A DNA stretch of 64,000 nucleotides from an uncultured Piscinibacter sp. (GTDB lineage Bacteria > Pseudomonadota > Gammaproteobacteria > Burkholderiales > Burkholderiaceae_C): assembly GCF_937952055.1 (NCBI RefSeq), contig NZ_CALFYO010000011.1, positions 1-64,000 of the forward strand, written 5' to 3'. A program made the translations under genes and the position numbers. Numbering within the stretch: the first letter of the stretch is position 1; every line of letters begins with the position of its first letter. Below are positions 53,334-60,888 of the stretch, piece after piece. A model generated the notes under the pieces. The model was not told the DNA's origin. It worked only from the letters and a program-made list of their open reading frames with translations, and did no database searches.

Positions 53334-53362
53334 GGGCCTGCGCAGCAGGCCCCTGTCGTTGG
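53334..53362. terminator. Bidirectional hairpin between cytochrome c4 and soxF
   Basis: GGGCCTGC...GCAGGCCC (53334-53352) between convergent genes. On the minus strand it is followed by TTTGTCTT, making it a good terminator for the soxF operon; on the plus strand the following CTGTCGTT is a weak T-tract. Confidence 0.65.
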
Positions 53363-53378
53363 CCGGCGCTGGCTGCGA

Positions 53379-54659
53379 TCACGCCAGCATGTCGCCCCAG
53401 ATGTTGTCGGCCCAGGACAGCGCGTAGCGGGCTTCCACCTGGTTGGCCGCGGCGGATACGCCGCCCGCGCCCTTCGCCGGCAGGAAGGTCTTCTGCTCGG
53501 CGTCGTACTGGTGCACCGAGGCAACGTGGACGACGTCGCGCGCTGTCACGAAGCTGTAGCAGGTGTTCATCACCACCGGCGCGCCGTTGACCGCCTCGCC
53601 CTTGAGCAGCTGGATGATGGCCGCCGCCGCCACCTTGGCCTGCTGGTTGGCCATGTGGCCGGACTTGGGCATGGTCGGCGCCGGAAAGGTCGCGTCGCCG
53701 AGCACGTGCACGCCGGGCAGCGCGGTCGACTCCATCGTCAGCCAGTTCACGCCGGCCCAGCGGTTGTTGACGTTGACCAGCCCGGCCGCACGCGCCAGGT
53801 CGCCGGCGCGCTGCGGCGGGATGACGTTGAGCACGTCGGCCTTGACGTCCTCGAACTCCAGCTTGGCGCTGCCGCTGGCGGCATCGACCTCCTTGAGCTC
53901 GGCGTTCGGGCGGTACTCCAGGATGCCGTCGTAGTGCTGCTTGAAGGCCTTCTCGAACAGGCCCTTCTTCGACGTGATATCGGGGTTGGCGTCGAGCACC
54001 AGCAGCTTGGATTTCGGCTTGGCCTGCTTCAGGTAGGAAGCGACCATGCAGGCGCGCTCGTAGGGCCCGGGCGGGCAGCGGTACGGCGCCTTCGGGATGG
54101 AGATCGCAAACACGCCGCCGTCGCGCATGGACTCGAGCTGCTGGCGCAGCGCGACGGTTTGCGCGCCGGCCTTCCAGCTGTGCAGGAACTTCGCCTGCGC
54201 GGCCGGCGTGCCGAGGCCGGCCACGGCTTCGGTCATGAAGTCGATGCCGGGCGACACCACCAAGCGATCGTAGGTCAGCGTGCTGCCGTCGGCCAGGCGC
54301 ACCTTCTTGCCGGCGGCGTCGATCGCCGTCACCTCGCCCTGCACGACTTTCACGCCCATGGCCTTCAGGCCGCCGTAGCCACGCGTGATGTCGCCGATCT
54401 GCTTGTAGCCGCCGATCACCAGGTTGGAAATCGGGCAGGAGACGAAGCTGGCATTGCGCTCCACCAGCGTGACGTCCACGTTGCCACCCCACATCTTGAG
54501 ATAGCGCGCCGCGGTGGCGCCACCGAAGCCGCCGCCGACCACGACCACGCGGCCGATCGACGGGCCCGAGGCGGTGGTGGCGCAACCGGACAAGGCCAGG
54601 CCGCCAAACGCGGCCGAAGCGCCGAGCAGGCGCCGACGGGAGAACAGGGCTTGATTCAT
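53379..54659 (-). CDS. soxF: Flavocytochrome c sulfide dehydrogenase flavoprotein (SoxF/FccB)
   Basis: A 426-residue FAD protein. Tat-type signal RRRLLGASAAFGG with a following lipobox-like LSGC. FAD-binding VVVGGGFGGATAARYLK, the redox-active cysteine in NASFVSCPISN and a second in MNTCYSFV, and the GDATFPAPTMPKSGHMANQQAKV C-terminal FAD motif. It oxidises sulfide and passes electrons to the cytochrome encoded 11 bases upstream. Confidence 0.92.
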   Translation of the reverse strand: MNQALFSRRRLLGASAAFGGLALSGCATTASGPSIGRVVVVGGGFGGATAARYLKMWGGNVDVTLVERNASFVSCPISNLVIGGYKQIGDITRGYGGLKAMGVKVVQGEVTAIDAAGKKVRLADGSTLTYDRLVVSPGIDFMTEAVAGLGTPAAQAKFLHSWKAGAQTVALRQQLESMRDGGVFAISIPKAPYRCPPGPYERACMVASYLKQAKPKSKLLVLDANPDITSKKGLFEKAFKQHYDGILEYRPNAELKEVDAASGSAKLEFEDVKADVLNVIPPQRAGDLARAAGLVNVNNRWAGVNWLTMESTALPGVHVLGDATFPAPTMPKSGHMANQQAKVAAAAIIQLLKGEAVNGAPVVMNTCYSFVTARDVVHVASVHQYDAEQKTFLPAKGAGGVSAAANQVEARYALSWADNIWGDMLA

Positions 54660-54670
54660 CGTGCGGCTCC

Positions 54671-54988
54671 TCACTGGGCGGGCTTCTGGGCAGCGAAGTA
54701 ATTCGCGATGAGCTTCAACTGCTCGTCGGTGTAGCCCTTGGAGATCTGGTGCATGATCGTCGCCGGCTGGGCGCCGCTCTTGAAGTCGGCAATCAGCGCA
54801 AGAATCTTCTCGGCCGAGACGCCGGCCAGCGGCTTGACTTCCTTGCCGCGGGCGTTGCCGTTCGTGCCGTGGCAATTGGCGCAGGTGGCGGCGAGGTTGC
54901 GCGCCAGGTTCGGGTCCTGGCCCTGCGCGTGGGCCCAGGGTGCGGCCAGCGCCAGCACAGCGGCGGCCAGGGTGCGGCAGACATGCAT
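54671..54988 (-). CDS. Monoheme cytochrome c, partner of SoxF (SoxE/FccA-like)
   Basis: A 105-residue periplasmic class I cytochrome: signal peptide (1-21) and CANCH (Cys36-His40), followed by a single c-domain with a methionine in TIMHQISKGYTDEQLKLIANYF. In an operon with soxF and the likely electron acceptor for it. It is shorter than the diheme SoxE of Paracoccus, so it corresponds rather to the FccA cytochrome subunit. Confidence 0.9.
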   Translation of the reverse strand: MHVCRTLAAAVLALAAPWAHAQGQDPNLARNLAATCANCHGTNGNARGKEVKPLAGVSAEKILALIADFKSGAQPATIMHQISKGYTDEQLKLIANYFAAQKPAQ

Positions 54989-55085
54989 TGTCGGTCTCCT
55001 CGGCGTTGGTATGCGGCCATTGTGGACCAAGGTAACCCCTGGCGCCTCCGGGTTTATGCACTTGCCAACCGGTGTTCGGAGGCCT

Positions 55086-55128
55086 TCCAATATCAGTCAA
55101 TGCGAATGAACTGGTGCTTATCGAAGGA
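55086..55128. promoter_or_regulatory. AT-rich divergent control region between soxE-like and soxH-like genes
   Basis: TTCCAATATCAGTCAATGCG and the following bases form the AT-rich part of the divergent gap. The stretch contains TGCTTAT (minus-strand ATAAGCA) and, on the minus strand, TTCATTCGCATTGA, sharing TTCATTC and ATAAGC with the element before soxC. GAAGGAG near its end may be a ribosome-binding site. Confidence 0.4.
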
Positions 55129-56071
55129 GCTGATCCTGAAGACTTTCGGCGCGCTGCTGCTGGGCGCGCTGCTCGGCGATGCCGCACTCGCGCAGGACAG
55201 CCCGGTGCCGGTGCCGGTGCCGGTTGCACCCGGAGCGTGGATGGTGCAGGGCAGTTCCGCCCTCGGCTCGTCGGCGAACCGCAACTTCATCTCCAATGCC
55301 GCGTTCGTGGTGACCCAGGACGGGGTGGTGGTGATCGATGCGCTCGGCTCACCCCCACTGGCCGAAGAGCTGCTCGCGCAGATCCGCCGCATCACGCCGC
55401 TGCCGGTGCGTCACGTGATCGTCACCCATTACCACGCCGACCACATCTACGGCCTGCAGGCATTCAAGGCGGCCGGTGCCACGGTGATCGCCCACCGCGC
55501 TGCGGGCACCTACCTCAACTCGGAGACCGCGGCACAGCGGCTGAAGGCCAGCCGCGAGGATCTGTTTCCCTGGATCGACGAGAACACCCGGCTCGTGCCG
55601 GCCGACCGCTGGGTCGACGGGCCCGTGACGCTCACGCTCGGCGGCACCGAGTTCCGCCTGCAGCCCGTCGGACCTTCGCACACGCCGGAGGACATGGTGG
55701 TCTATGTGCCCCAGCTGCGCACGCTGTTCGCCGGCGACCTGGTGTTCCGTGGCCGCGTGCCCTACGTCGGGCAGGCCGACAGCGGGCACTGGGTTGCCGC
55801 GCTCGACACGTTGCTGTCCTACGAGATCGACTTGGTCGTGCCCGGCCACGGACCGGCCTCGACGAGCGCACGCGCCGACCTCGAGATGACGCGCGACTAC
55901 CTCGTCCACCTGCGTCGGACGATGGGCGAGGCGGCGCGTAACATGGAGCCCTTCGAGGAGGCGTACGCGAATGCGGACTGGTCGCGCTTCGACAAGCTGC
56001 CGCTGTTCCGTGCCGCCAACCGCATCAACGCCTACAACACCTACCTGCAGATGGAGCACGAGGCGCGATGA
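55106..56071 (+). CDS. Exported metallo-beta-lactamase-fold hydrolase (SoxH-like)
   Basis: About 321 residues. A signal peptide ends near ALAQD, followed by an MBL fold with the zinc motif THYHADH, GPSHTPEDM, the bridging aspartate in LFAGDLVF and GHGPAS. Similar proteins are called SoxH in sox clusters; their substrate, perhaps a thiol ester or glutathione persulfide, is unproven. The start is uncertain: ATGs at 55100 and 55106 lack a good ribosome-binding site, while GAAGGAG precedes an in-frame CTG at about 55136 that begins exactly at the signal peptide. It overlaps the next gene by 4 bases. Confidence 0.85.
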   Translation: MNWCLSKELILKTFGALLLGALLGDAALAQDSPVPVPVPVAPGAWMVQGSSALGSSANRNFISNAAFVVTQDGVVVIDALGSPPLAEELLAQIRRITPLPVRHVIVTHYHADHIYGLQAFKAAGATVIAHRAAGTYLNSETAAQRLKASREDLFPWIDENTRLVPADRWVDGPVTLTLGGTEFRLQPVGPSHTPEDMVVYVPQLRTLFAGDLVFRGRVPYVGQADSGHWVAALDTLLSYEIDLVVPGHGPASTSARADLEMTRDYLVHLRRTMGEAARNMEPFEEAYANADWSRFDKLPLFRAANRINAYNTYLQMEHEAR

Positions 56072-56547
56072 CGCTGAAGCGCCGCACGCTGTTGGCGAGC
56101 CTGGCTGCCGCTGCCGCCGCGCCGGTCGCGGCCATCCCCGCGGCGCCGGGCGAGGCTGTGCGCTGGCCCGAGGTGACATTGCTCGACGGCTCGCCCTGGA
56201 CACCGGTGCCCGAGCGCGCCAAGGTGGTGGTGTTCTGGTCGGTGAGCTGTCCCTTCTGCAAGCGCCACAACGCGCACATCGACAGGCTCTACCGCGCCAC
56301 CGCCGACGGCGGGCCGCAGGTGCTCACTGTCTCGCGCGACCGAGACGCGGCTGCGGTGCGGCGCTACCTCGCTGCCAACGGCTATGCGTTCCCGGTCAGC
56401 CTGGACCACGACGCGCTGGCTGCCGCGCTGGCGTCTCGGCGCATCATTCCGCTGACGCTGCTGATCGATCGCAAGGGGCGCCTCAAGCAGGCCGTGCCCG
56501 GCGAGATGTTCGAGGAAGACGTGATGGAACTGCTCAGGCTCGCCTGA
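56068..56547 (+). CDS. Exported thioredoxin-like protein (SoxW-like)
   Basis: A 159-residue protein. A signal (KRRTLLASLAAAAAAPVAA) is followed by a thioredoxin fold with active site CPFC (Cys61, Cys64) and IIPLTLLIDRKG with the cis-proline. It should keep sulfur carrier cysteines such as that of SoxY reduced, as SoxW does. The membrane electron donor SoxV/CcdA is not encoded in this window. Coupled to the SoxH-like gene by a 4-base overlap. Confidence 0.87.
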   Translation: MTLKRRTLLASLAAAAAAPVAAIPAAPGEAVRWPEVTLLDGSPWTPVPERAKVVVFWSVSCPFCKRHNAHIDRLYRATADGGPQVLTVSRDRDAAAVRRYLAANGYAFPVSLDHDALAAALASRRIIPLTLLIDRKGRLKQAVPGEMFEEDVMELLRLA

Positions 56548-56568
56548 GCACCGCACCGGGAGCCCGCC

Positions 56569-56895
56569 ATGAAGCCTCTCGCCACCCTGCTTGCCGCGCT
56601 CGCCCTGCCGGCCGCAGCCTTCGCCCAGGGCACGCCGATCTACAAGGATGCCGACCTGTCCTTGGGCGAGAAGCTGATCGCCGAGCACAAGTGCACCGCC
56701 TGCCATGTGCGCAGGGTCGGTGGCGACGGCAGCGCGATCTACAAGCCTCGCGGACGCATCAGCAATGCCGGGGCACTGCGCGGCATGGTCGAGTACTGCA
56801 ACACCGAGCTGAACCTCGGCATGTTCCCGGAGGAAGTCACCTCGGTGGCGGCGGTGCTCGACCGCGACCACTACCATTTCGAGCGCAAACGCTAG
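56569..56895 (+). CDS. Small periplasmic monoheme cytochrome c
   Basis: A 108-residue protein with signal peptide (1-19, AFAQG) and CTACH (Cys42-His46). After the heme site come IYKPRGRISNAGALRGMVEYCNTELNLGMFPEEV and a histidine-rich end (DRDHYHFERKR). The distal heme ligand may be the methionine in GMF. A third cysteine (EYCNTE) is unusual for such a small cytochrome. It lies between the SoxW-like gene and the regulator. Confidence 0.87.
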   Translation: MKPLATLLAALALPAAAFAQGTPIYKDADLSLGEKLIAEHKCTACHVRRVGGDGSAIYKPRGRISNAGALRGMVEYCNTELNLGMFPEEVTSVAAVLDRDHYHFERKR

Positions 56896-56905
56896 ACTTT
56901 CAGGC

Positions 56906-57295
56906 ATGAGCGACTCCGTTTCCACGAGCGCAACGAACGCCGAGGCCGAGGCCGACGAGGTATTCGAGTCCGCCGCCGAGTTGTTCTCGCTGCTGTCCAC
57001 GCCGATCCGGCTGAAGCTGCTCTCGGCGCTGTGCAACGGCGAGCGCAACGTGTCGGAACTGCTGCAGCAGATCGACACCACGCAGCCCAATCTTTCCCAG
57101 CACCTGGGTACCCTGTACCGCGCGCAGATCCTCGGCCGGCGGCGCGAGGGGACGCAGATCTACTACCGCATCGCCAACCAGCGCGCGGTGACGCTGTGCC
57201 GCGCGGTCTGCACGCAAATGGCACTGGAGATGGACGGCGAGGCCGACCTGCCCGACGCGGAACGGCTGCTGCCCGCGCGCCGCCGGCCGGCCTGA
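56906..57295 (+). CDS. ArsR/SmtB family repressor, probable sulfur-responsive SoxR
   Basis: A 129-residue winged-helix protein: STPIRLKLLSALCNGERNVSELLQQI, recognition helix TTQPNLSQHLGTLYRAQIL and wing RRREGTQIYYRI. Cysteines are Cys43, Cys98 and Cys102. Sulfide-responsive relatives (SqrR, BigR, SoxR) sense persulfides with two cysteines in similar parts of the fold, so Cys43 with Cys98 or Cys102 may form the switch. It should repress the sox genes until sulfur compounds appear. Confidence 0.88.
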   Translation: MSDSVSTSATNAEAEADEVFESAAELFSLLSTPIRLKLLSALCNGERNVSELLQQIDTTQPNLSQHLGTLYRAQILGRRREGTQIYYRIANQRAVTLCRAVCTQMALEMDGEADLPDAERLLPARRRPA

Positions 57296-57317
57296 GTTGC
57301 ATCGCCAGTCGCGGTGT

Positions 57318-57335
57318 CCCCGCGCGCTCGCGGGG
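57318..57335 (+). terminator. Hairpin after the ArsR-family regulator
   Basis: CCCCGCG-CGCT-CGCGGGG, a perfect 7-bp stem 23 bases after the regulator stop. No T-tract follows, so it is only a possible terminator. Confidence 0.35.
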
Positions 57336-57393
57336 CTGCGCCGCCGCGCGGGCGGGCGCACAATGCCGCGTTGCCGTTCGTGCCCCTGGTGAG

Positions 57394-57717
57394 ATGAGCG
57401 CCCACTTACCCCGCATCGCGCGCCTGCCGGCGAGTCTGCTGCTGGCCGCATCGCTCGCGCCCGGCCCGGCTGCCGCCGCGTCGGCCGAACAGGTGGTCGG
57501 CGGCATCGAGGCGGTGGTGTTCGTCTGCACACCGATCGATGCCAACAGCGTCAAACCGGGGCTGCTGATGCTGCAACGCGCCGTCGAACAGCGAAAACTC
57601 GACCTCGTCGCGATCCGCCGCACCGACGCCTACCGCAATACCTACAACTCCGAAGTGAACCGGCTGCTCTCGCTGCCGCAGCGCGAGCGCGCTGCGGCCT
57701 GCCAGGCCGCCTGGTAG
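57394..57717 (+). CDS. Small exported protein of unknown function
   Basis: A 107-residue protein with a signal peptide (about 1-30, ending AAAAS) and a mature helical part with two cysteines (VVFVCTPIDANSVKPGLLML, AAACQAAW) likely joined in a disulfide. TPIDANSVKPGLLML and YNSEVNRLL look conserved in character, and codon use is normal for the region. No family recognised. It lies just outside the sox locus. Confidence 0.65.
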   Translation: MSAHLPRIARLPASLLLAASLAPGPAAAASAEQVVGGIEAVVFVCTPIDANSVKPGLLMLQRAVEQRKLDLVAIRRTDAYRNTYNSEVNRLLSLPQRERAAACQAAW

Positions 57718-57804
57718 GGGACGTACCCTCCACCCGAAGCGCGGGATTGTGGCCGCCGGCAGCGCTCGCGACCATGCGGAGAACTGCACTCGCATCGAAG
57801 TCCC

Positions 57805-57954
57805 ATGCCCGCCGCACCCGACCCCCATCCGCCGCGCAAGCTCACGCCGGCCGAGGCGCAGGAGCTGCGCTGGCACGAGCTGCTGCAACGCCTGCAGACG
57901 CTGAACGCCCAGCTCGAGTATCTGAAGCTGATGATGAAGCTCGGCGTGCGCTGA
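57805..57954 (+). CDS. Very small protein, 49 residues
   Basis: MPAAPDPHPPRKLTPAEAQE starts a 49-codon frame ending in YLKLMMKLGVR and TGA at 57952. The C-terminal 33 residues form an amphipathic helix with leucine heptads (ELLQRLQTLNAQLEYLKLMM), suggesting a coiled-coil oligomer or a binding helix. Codon use fits a real gene. No known function; no clear ribosome-binding site. Confidence 0.55.
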   Translation: MPAAPDPHPPRKLTPAEAQELRWHELLQRLQTLNAQLEYLKLMMKLGVR

Positions 57955-57988
57955 CGCAGCGCCGACCCGACGCGCGGCAGCGGCGCGA

Positions 57989-58924
57989 CTACACGCCCGT
58001 GAGAACTCGCAGGTGCGCAGCCACGCTGCGTGCCAGCGCACTGAGGTTGTAGCCGCCTTCCAGGCAGGAGACGATGCGGCCCCGGGCGTGACGTTCGGCC
58101 ACTGCCTTGATGCGCAACGTGATCCATTCATAGTCCGCCTCGACCAGGCCAAGCTGGCCGAGGTCGTCCTCGCGGTGCGCGTCGAAACCGGCCGAGATGA
58201 AGATCATCTCCGGGCGGAAGGCTTCGAGTGCCGGCATCCAGTTCGCCTCGATCAGTTCGCGCAACTCGCCACCGCGGGTGTACGGCGGAATCGGCAGGTT
58301 GACCATGTTCGTGCCCTTGGGCACCGCGCCGCTGTAGGGGTACAGCGGGTGCTGGAAGAAGCTCACCATCAGCACGCGCTCGTCACCGGCGAGGATGTCC
58401 TCGGTACCGTTGCCGTGGTGCACGTCGAAGTCGATCACCGCCACGCGCCGCAGGCCGCGCACGTCCAGCGCGTGGCGCGCCGCCACTGCCACGTTGTTGA
58501 AGAAGCAGAAGCCCATCGCCTCGTCGCGCGTGGCGTGGTGGCCGGGCGGGCGCACCGCGCAGAAGGCGTTCTCCGCCCGGCCGTCGATCACCGCATCGGT
58601 GGCCGCCACGGCGGCACCGGCGGCGCGCAGCGCGGCCTTCCAGGTGCCGGGGTTGGCGGCGGTGTCGGGATCGAGCGCCTTGGACTGGCCGCTTGTCTCG
58701 ACCTGCTCGAGCACCTCGCGCAATTCGGCCACGTAGTGGTGGGTGTGGGCCAGCTCCACGTCCTTCAGGTCGACCAGCGGCGCGTCGTGGCGCGTCAGCG
58801 CGATGTCCAGCCCGGTGGCGATGAGGTGGTCGTCGATCGCGTCCAGCCGTTGCGGGCACTCCGGGTGGCCGTGGCCCATGTCGTGGCGCCGGCAGTCGGG
58901 GTGGCTGAAGAACGCTGTGCTCAT
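57989..58924 (-). CDS. Histone deacetylase family protein (acetylpolyamine amidohydrolase type)
   Basis: A 311-residue zinc hydrolase with the full arginase/deacetylase-fold motif set: GHPECPQR, RPPGHHAT with the catalytic histidines, DFDVHHGNGTEDI with metal-binding Asp and His, and ISAGFDAHREDDLG. Bacterial members deacetylate polyamines or other small amides; the substrate here is unknown. It is divergent from moxR. Confidence 0.92.
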   Translation of the reverse strand: MSTAFFSHPDCRRHDMGHGHPECPQRLDAIDDHLIATGLDIALTRHDAPLVDLKDVELAHTHHYVAELREVLEQVETSGQSKALDPDTAANPGTWKAALRAAGAAVAATDAVIDGRAENAFCAVRPPGHHATRDEAMGFCFFNNVAVAARHALDVRGLRRVAVIDFDVHHGNGTEDILAGDERVLMVSFFQHPLYPYSGAVPKGTNMVNLPIPPYTRGGELRELIEANWMPALEAFRPEMIFISAGFDAHREDDLGQLGLVEADYEWITLRIKAVAERHARGRIVSCLEGGYNLSALARSVAAHLRVLTGV

Positions 58925-58960
58925 GTCTCCGGGTTTTCGCGATTCGGTTATGGTTTGATC

Positions 58961-59887
58961 ATGAACTCAGCCCTCGCCGATCAGATCGACCGACTTATTG
59001 ACCAGATTAGCACGATCATCGTCGGCAAAAGGCCGCAGATCGAGGACTGCGTCGCTTGCCTGCTCGCAGGCGGCCACCTGCTCATCGAGGATGTGCCGGG
59101 GGTCGGCAAAACCACGCTGGCGCATGCGCTCGCGGTGTCGCTGGGTCTGCGTTTCTCCCGAACCCAGTTCACCGCCGACCTGATGCCGTCCGATCTGATC
59201 GGGGTCAGTGTCTACGAGCGCAGCAAGGAGGCATTTGTCTTTCATCAAGGGCCGGTTTTCGCCCAGGTGCTGCTCGCCGACGAGATCAACCGCGCCGGCC
59301 CGAAGACGCAGAGCGCGCTGCTCGAGGCGATGGAGGAGCATCAGGTCAGCGTCGAGGGAGAAACGCGGGCGCTGCCCGAACCATTCTTCGTGATCGCCAC
59401 GCAGAACCCGACGGACCAGCTCGGCACCTACCCGCTGCCCGAGTCGCAACTCGACCGGTTCCTCATGTGCATCACCCTCGGCTACCCCGACGCCAGGAGC
59501 GAGCGTGCGCTGCTCGCCGGACAGGACCGGCGCGAGGCGATCCACGCGCTGAACGCGGTGATGACGCCGTCCGATTTGCTGGCGGCGCAGAAGGTGGTAC
59601 AGGCGGTGCATGCCTCCGAGGCGCTGCTCGACTACCTGCAGGCGCTGATCGCCGCGACGCGCTCGGGGCGATGGTTCGTCGAGGGCCTGTCGCCGCGCGC
59701 CGGCATCGCGCTGCTGCGCGCCGCCAAAGCACGCGCACTGATCAACCGGCGCGACTACGTGGCACCCGACGACGTGCAGGCCGTGCTGCCGCAGGCGGTG
59801 GCGCACCGCCTCGTGCCGGTGGCCGGCGCCGGCCGCGGTCGCGTCGAGCAGGTGCGCGCGATGATCGACGCGGTGCCGGTGCCGTGA
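58961..59887 (+). CDS. MoxR family AAA+ ATPase
   Basis: A 308-residue ATPase: Walker A GVGKTT (residues 47-52), Walker B LLADEINRAGPKTQSALLEAMEE, sensor IATQNPTDQLGTYPLPESQLDRF, and a helical lid domain. MoxR proteins act as chaperones for metal or cofactor insertion and envelope stress, usually with the DUF58 and transglutaminase proteins encoded next. The stop overlaps the next GTG start by 4 bases. Confidence 0.94.
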   Translation: MNSALADQIDRLIDQISTIIVGKRPQIEDCVACLLAGGHLLIEDVPGVGKTTLAHALAVSLGLRFSRTQFTADLMPSDLIGVSVYERSKEAFVFHQGPVFAQVLLADEINRAGPKTQSALLEAMEEHQVSVEGETRALPEPFFVIATQNPTDQLGTYPLPESQLDRFLMCITLGYPDARSERALLAGQDRREAIHALNAVMTPSDLLAAQKVVQAVHASEALLDYLQALIAATRSGRWFVEGLSPRAGIALLRAAKARALINRRDYVAPDDVQAVLPQAVAHRLVPVAGAGRGRVEQVRAMIDAVPVP

Positions 59888-60888
59888 CCGCGACGACGCT
59901 GCGCCGCCGGGGCCGGTCCCCCATCGCGCAGGCCACGCGCGAGCGCTTCCGCGACTGGTGGCAGGCGCGCGTGCCGCGCAGCGACACGCTGCTGCTCACC
60001 CAGCGCAACATCTACATCCTGCCCACGCCCGCCGGGCTGATGTTCGCCGCCACGCTGGTCGTGCTGCTGCTCGCCTCGATCAACTACCAGCTCAACCTCG
60101 GCTACGTGCTGACCTTTCTGCTCGCCGGCAGCGGCGTAGTGTCCATGCACGTCACGCACAACACGCTGCGCACACTGACGCTGCGCCTGCGCACGCCGGC
60201 AGCGGTGTTCGCCGGCGAACCGGCGCTGCTGGAGGCGGTGCTCACCAGCCCCGACGATGCCCGTTTCGGCATCGGCCTCAAGCTCGCCGATGCCGACAAC
60301 TCGACGCTGACCTGGATCGACGTACCGGCGCAGGGCCAGGCGAGCGCACAAGTGAGCTTCGTGCCCGCGCAGCGCGGCCTGCACGTGCTGCCCACGCTGA
60401 GCATCGAAACGCGCTTCCCGCTCGGCCTGTTCCGCGCCTGGGCGATCTGGCGGCCAGCCTCGCAGTTGCTCGTCTTTCCTGCCCCGGAGCGGCCGGGCGC
60501 GCCGCTTCCGCCCGCGCGTGCAGTGTCGGGCGGCATGGCCCGAGGCCGTTCGACCCAGGGCGGTGAAGTGGAGGGCGTGCGCAGCTACCGGCGCGGCGAC
60601 CCGCTCAAGCTGGTGTACTGGAAGAAGGCCGCCAAGACACTGGCCAGCGGCGGCGACCTGGTCAGCCGTGACACCGCCAGTGCAGTGCACCAGCAGCTTT
60701 GGCTGGACTGGCAGGCGTGCGCGGGGCTCGACCCCGAGGCACGCCTGTCGCGCCTCGCAGCGTGGGTGGTGGCCGCGCAGCGCGCCGGCGCCGAATACGG
60801 CCTGGGACTGCCCGGCCGCAGCATCGAGCCCGGTGAGGGCGAGGCGCACCGGCGCCGCTGCCTGGAGGCACTCGCGCTGTGGCGCTGA
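59884..60888 (+). CDS. DUF58 domain membrane protein
   Basis: A 334-residue protein starting with GTG in the moxR stop overlap. Two adjacent membrane helices (about 58-95, LMFAATLVVLLLASINY and LGYVLTFLLAGSG) are followed by a beta domain and the DUF58 signature EGVRSYRRGDPLKLVYWKKAAKT. Member of the MoxR-DUF58-transglutaminase system; precise role unknown. It overlaps the next gene by 10 bases. Confidence 0.9.
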   Translation: MTATTLRRRGRSPIAQATRERFRDWWQARVPRSDTLLLTQRNIYILPTPAGLMFAATLVVLLLASINYQLNLGYVLTFLLAGSGVVSMHVTHNTLRTLTLRLRTPAAVFAGEPALLEAVLTSPDDARFGIGLKLADADNSTLTWIDVPAQGQASAQVSFVPAQRGLHVLPTLSIETRFPLGLFRAWAIWRPASQLLVFPAPERPGAPLPPARAVSGGMARGRSTQGGEVEGVRSYRRGDPLKLVYWKKAAKTLASGGDLVSRDTASAVHQQLWLDWQACAGLDPEARLSRLAAWVVAAQRAGAEYGLGLPGRSIEPGEGEAHRRRCLEALALWR

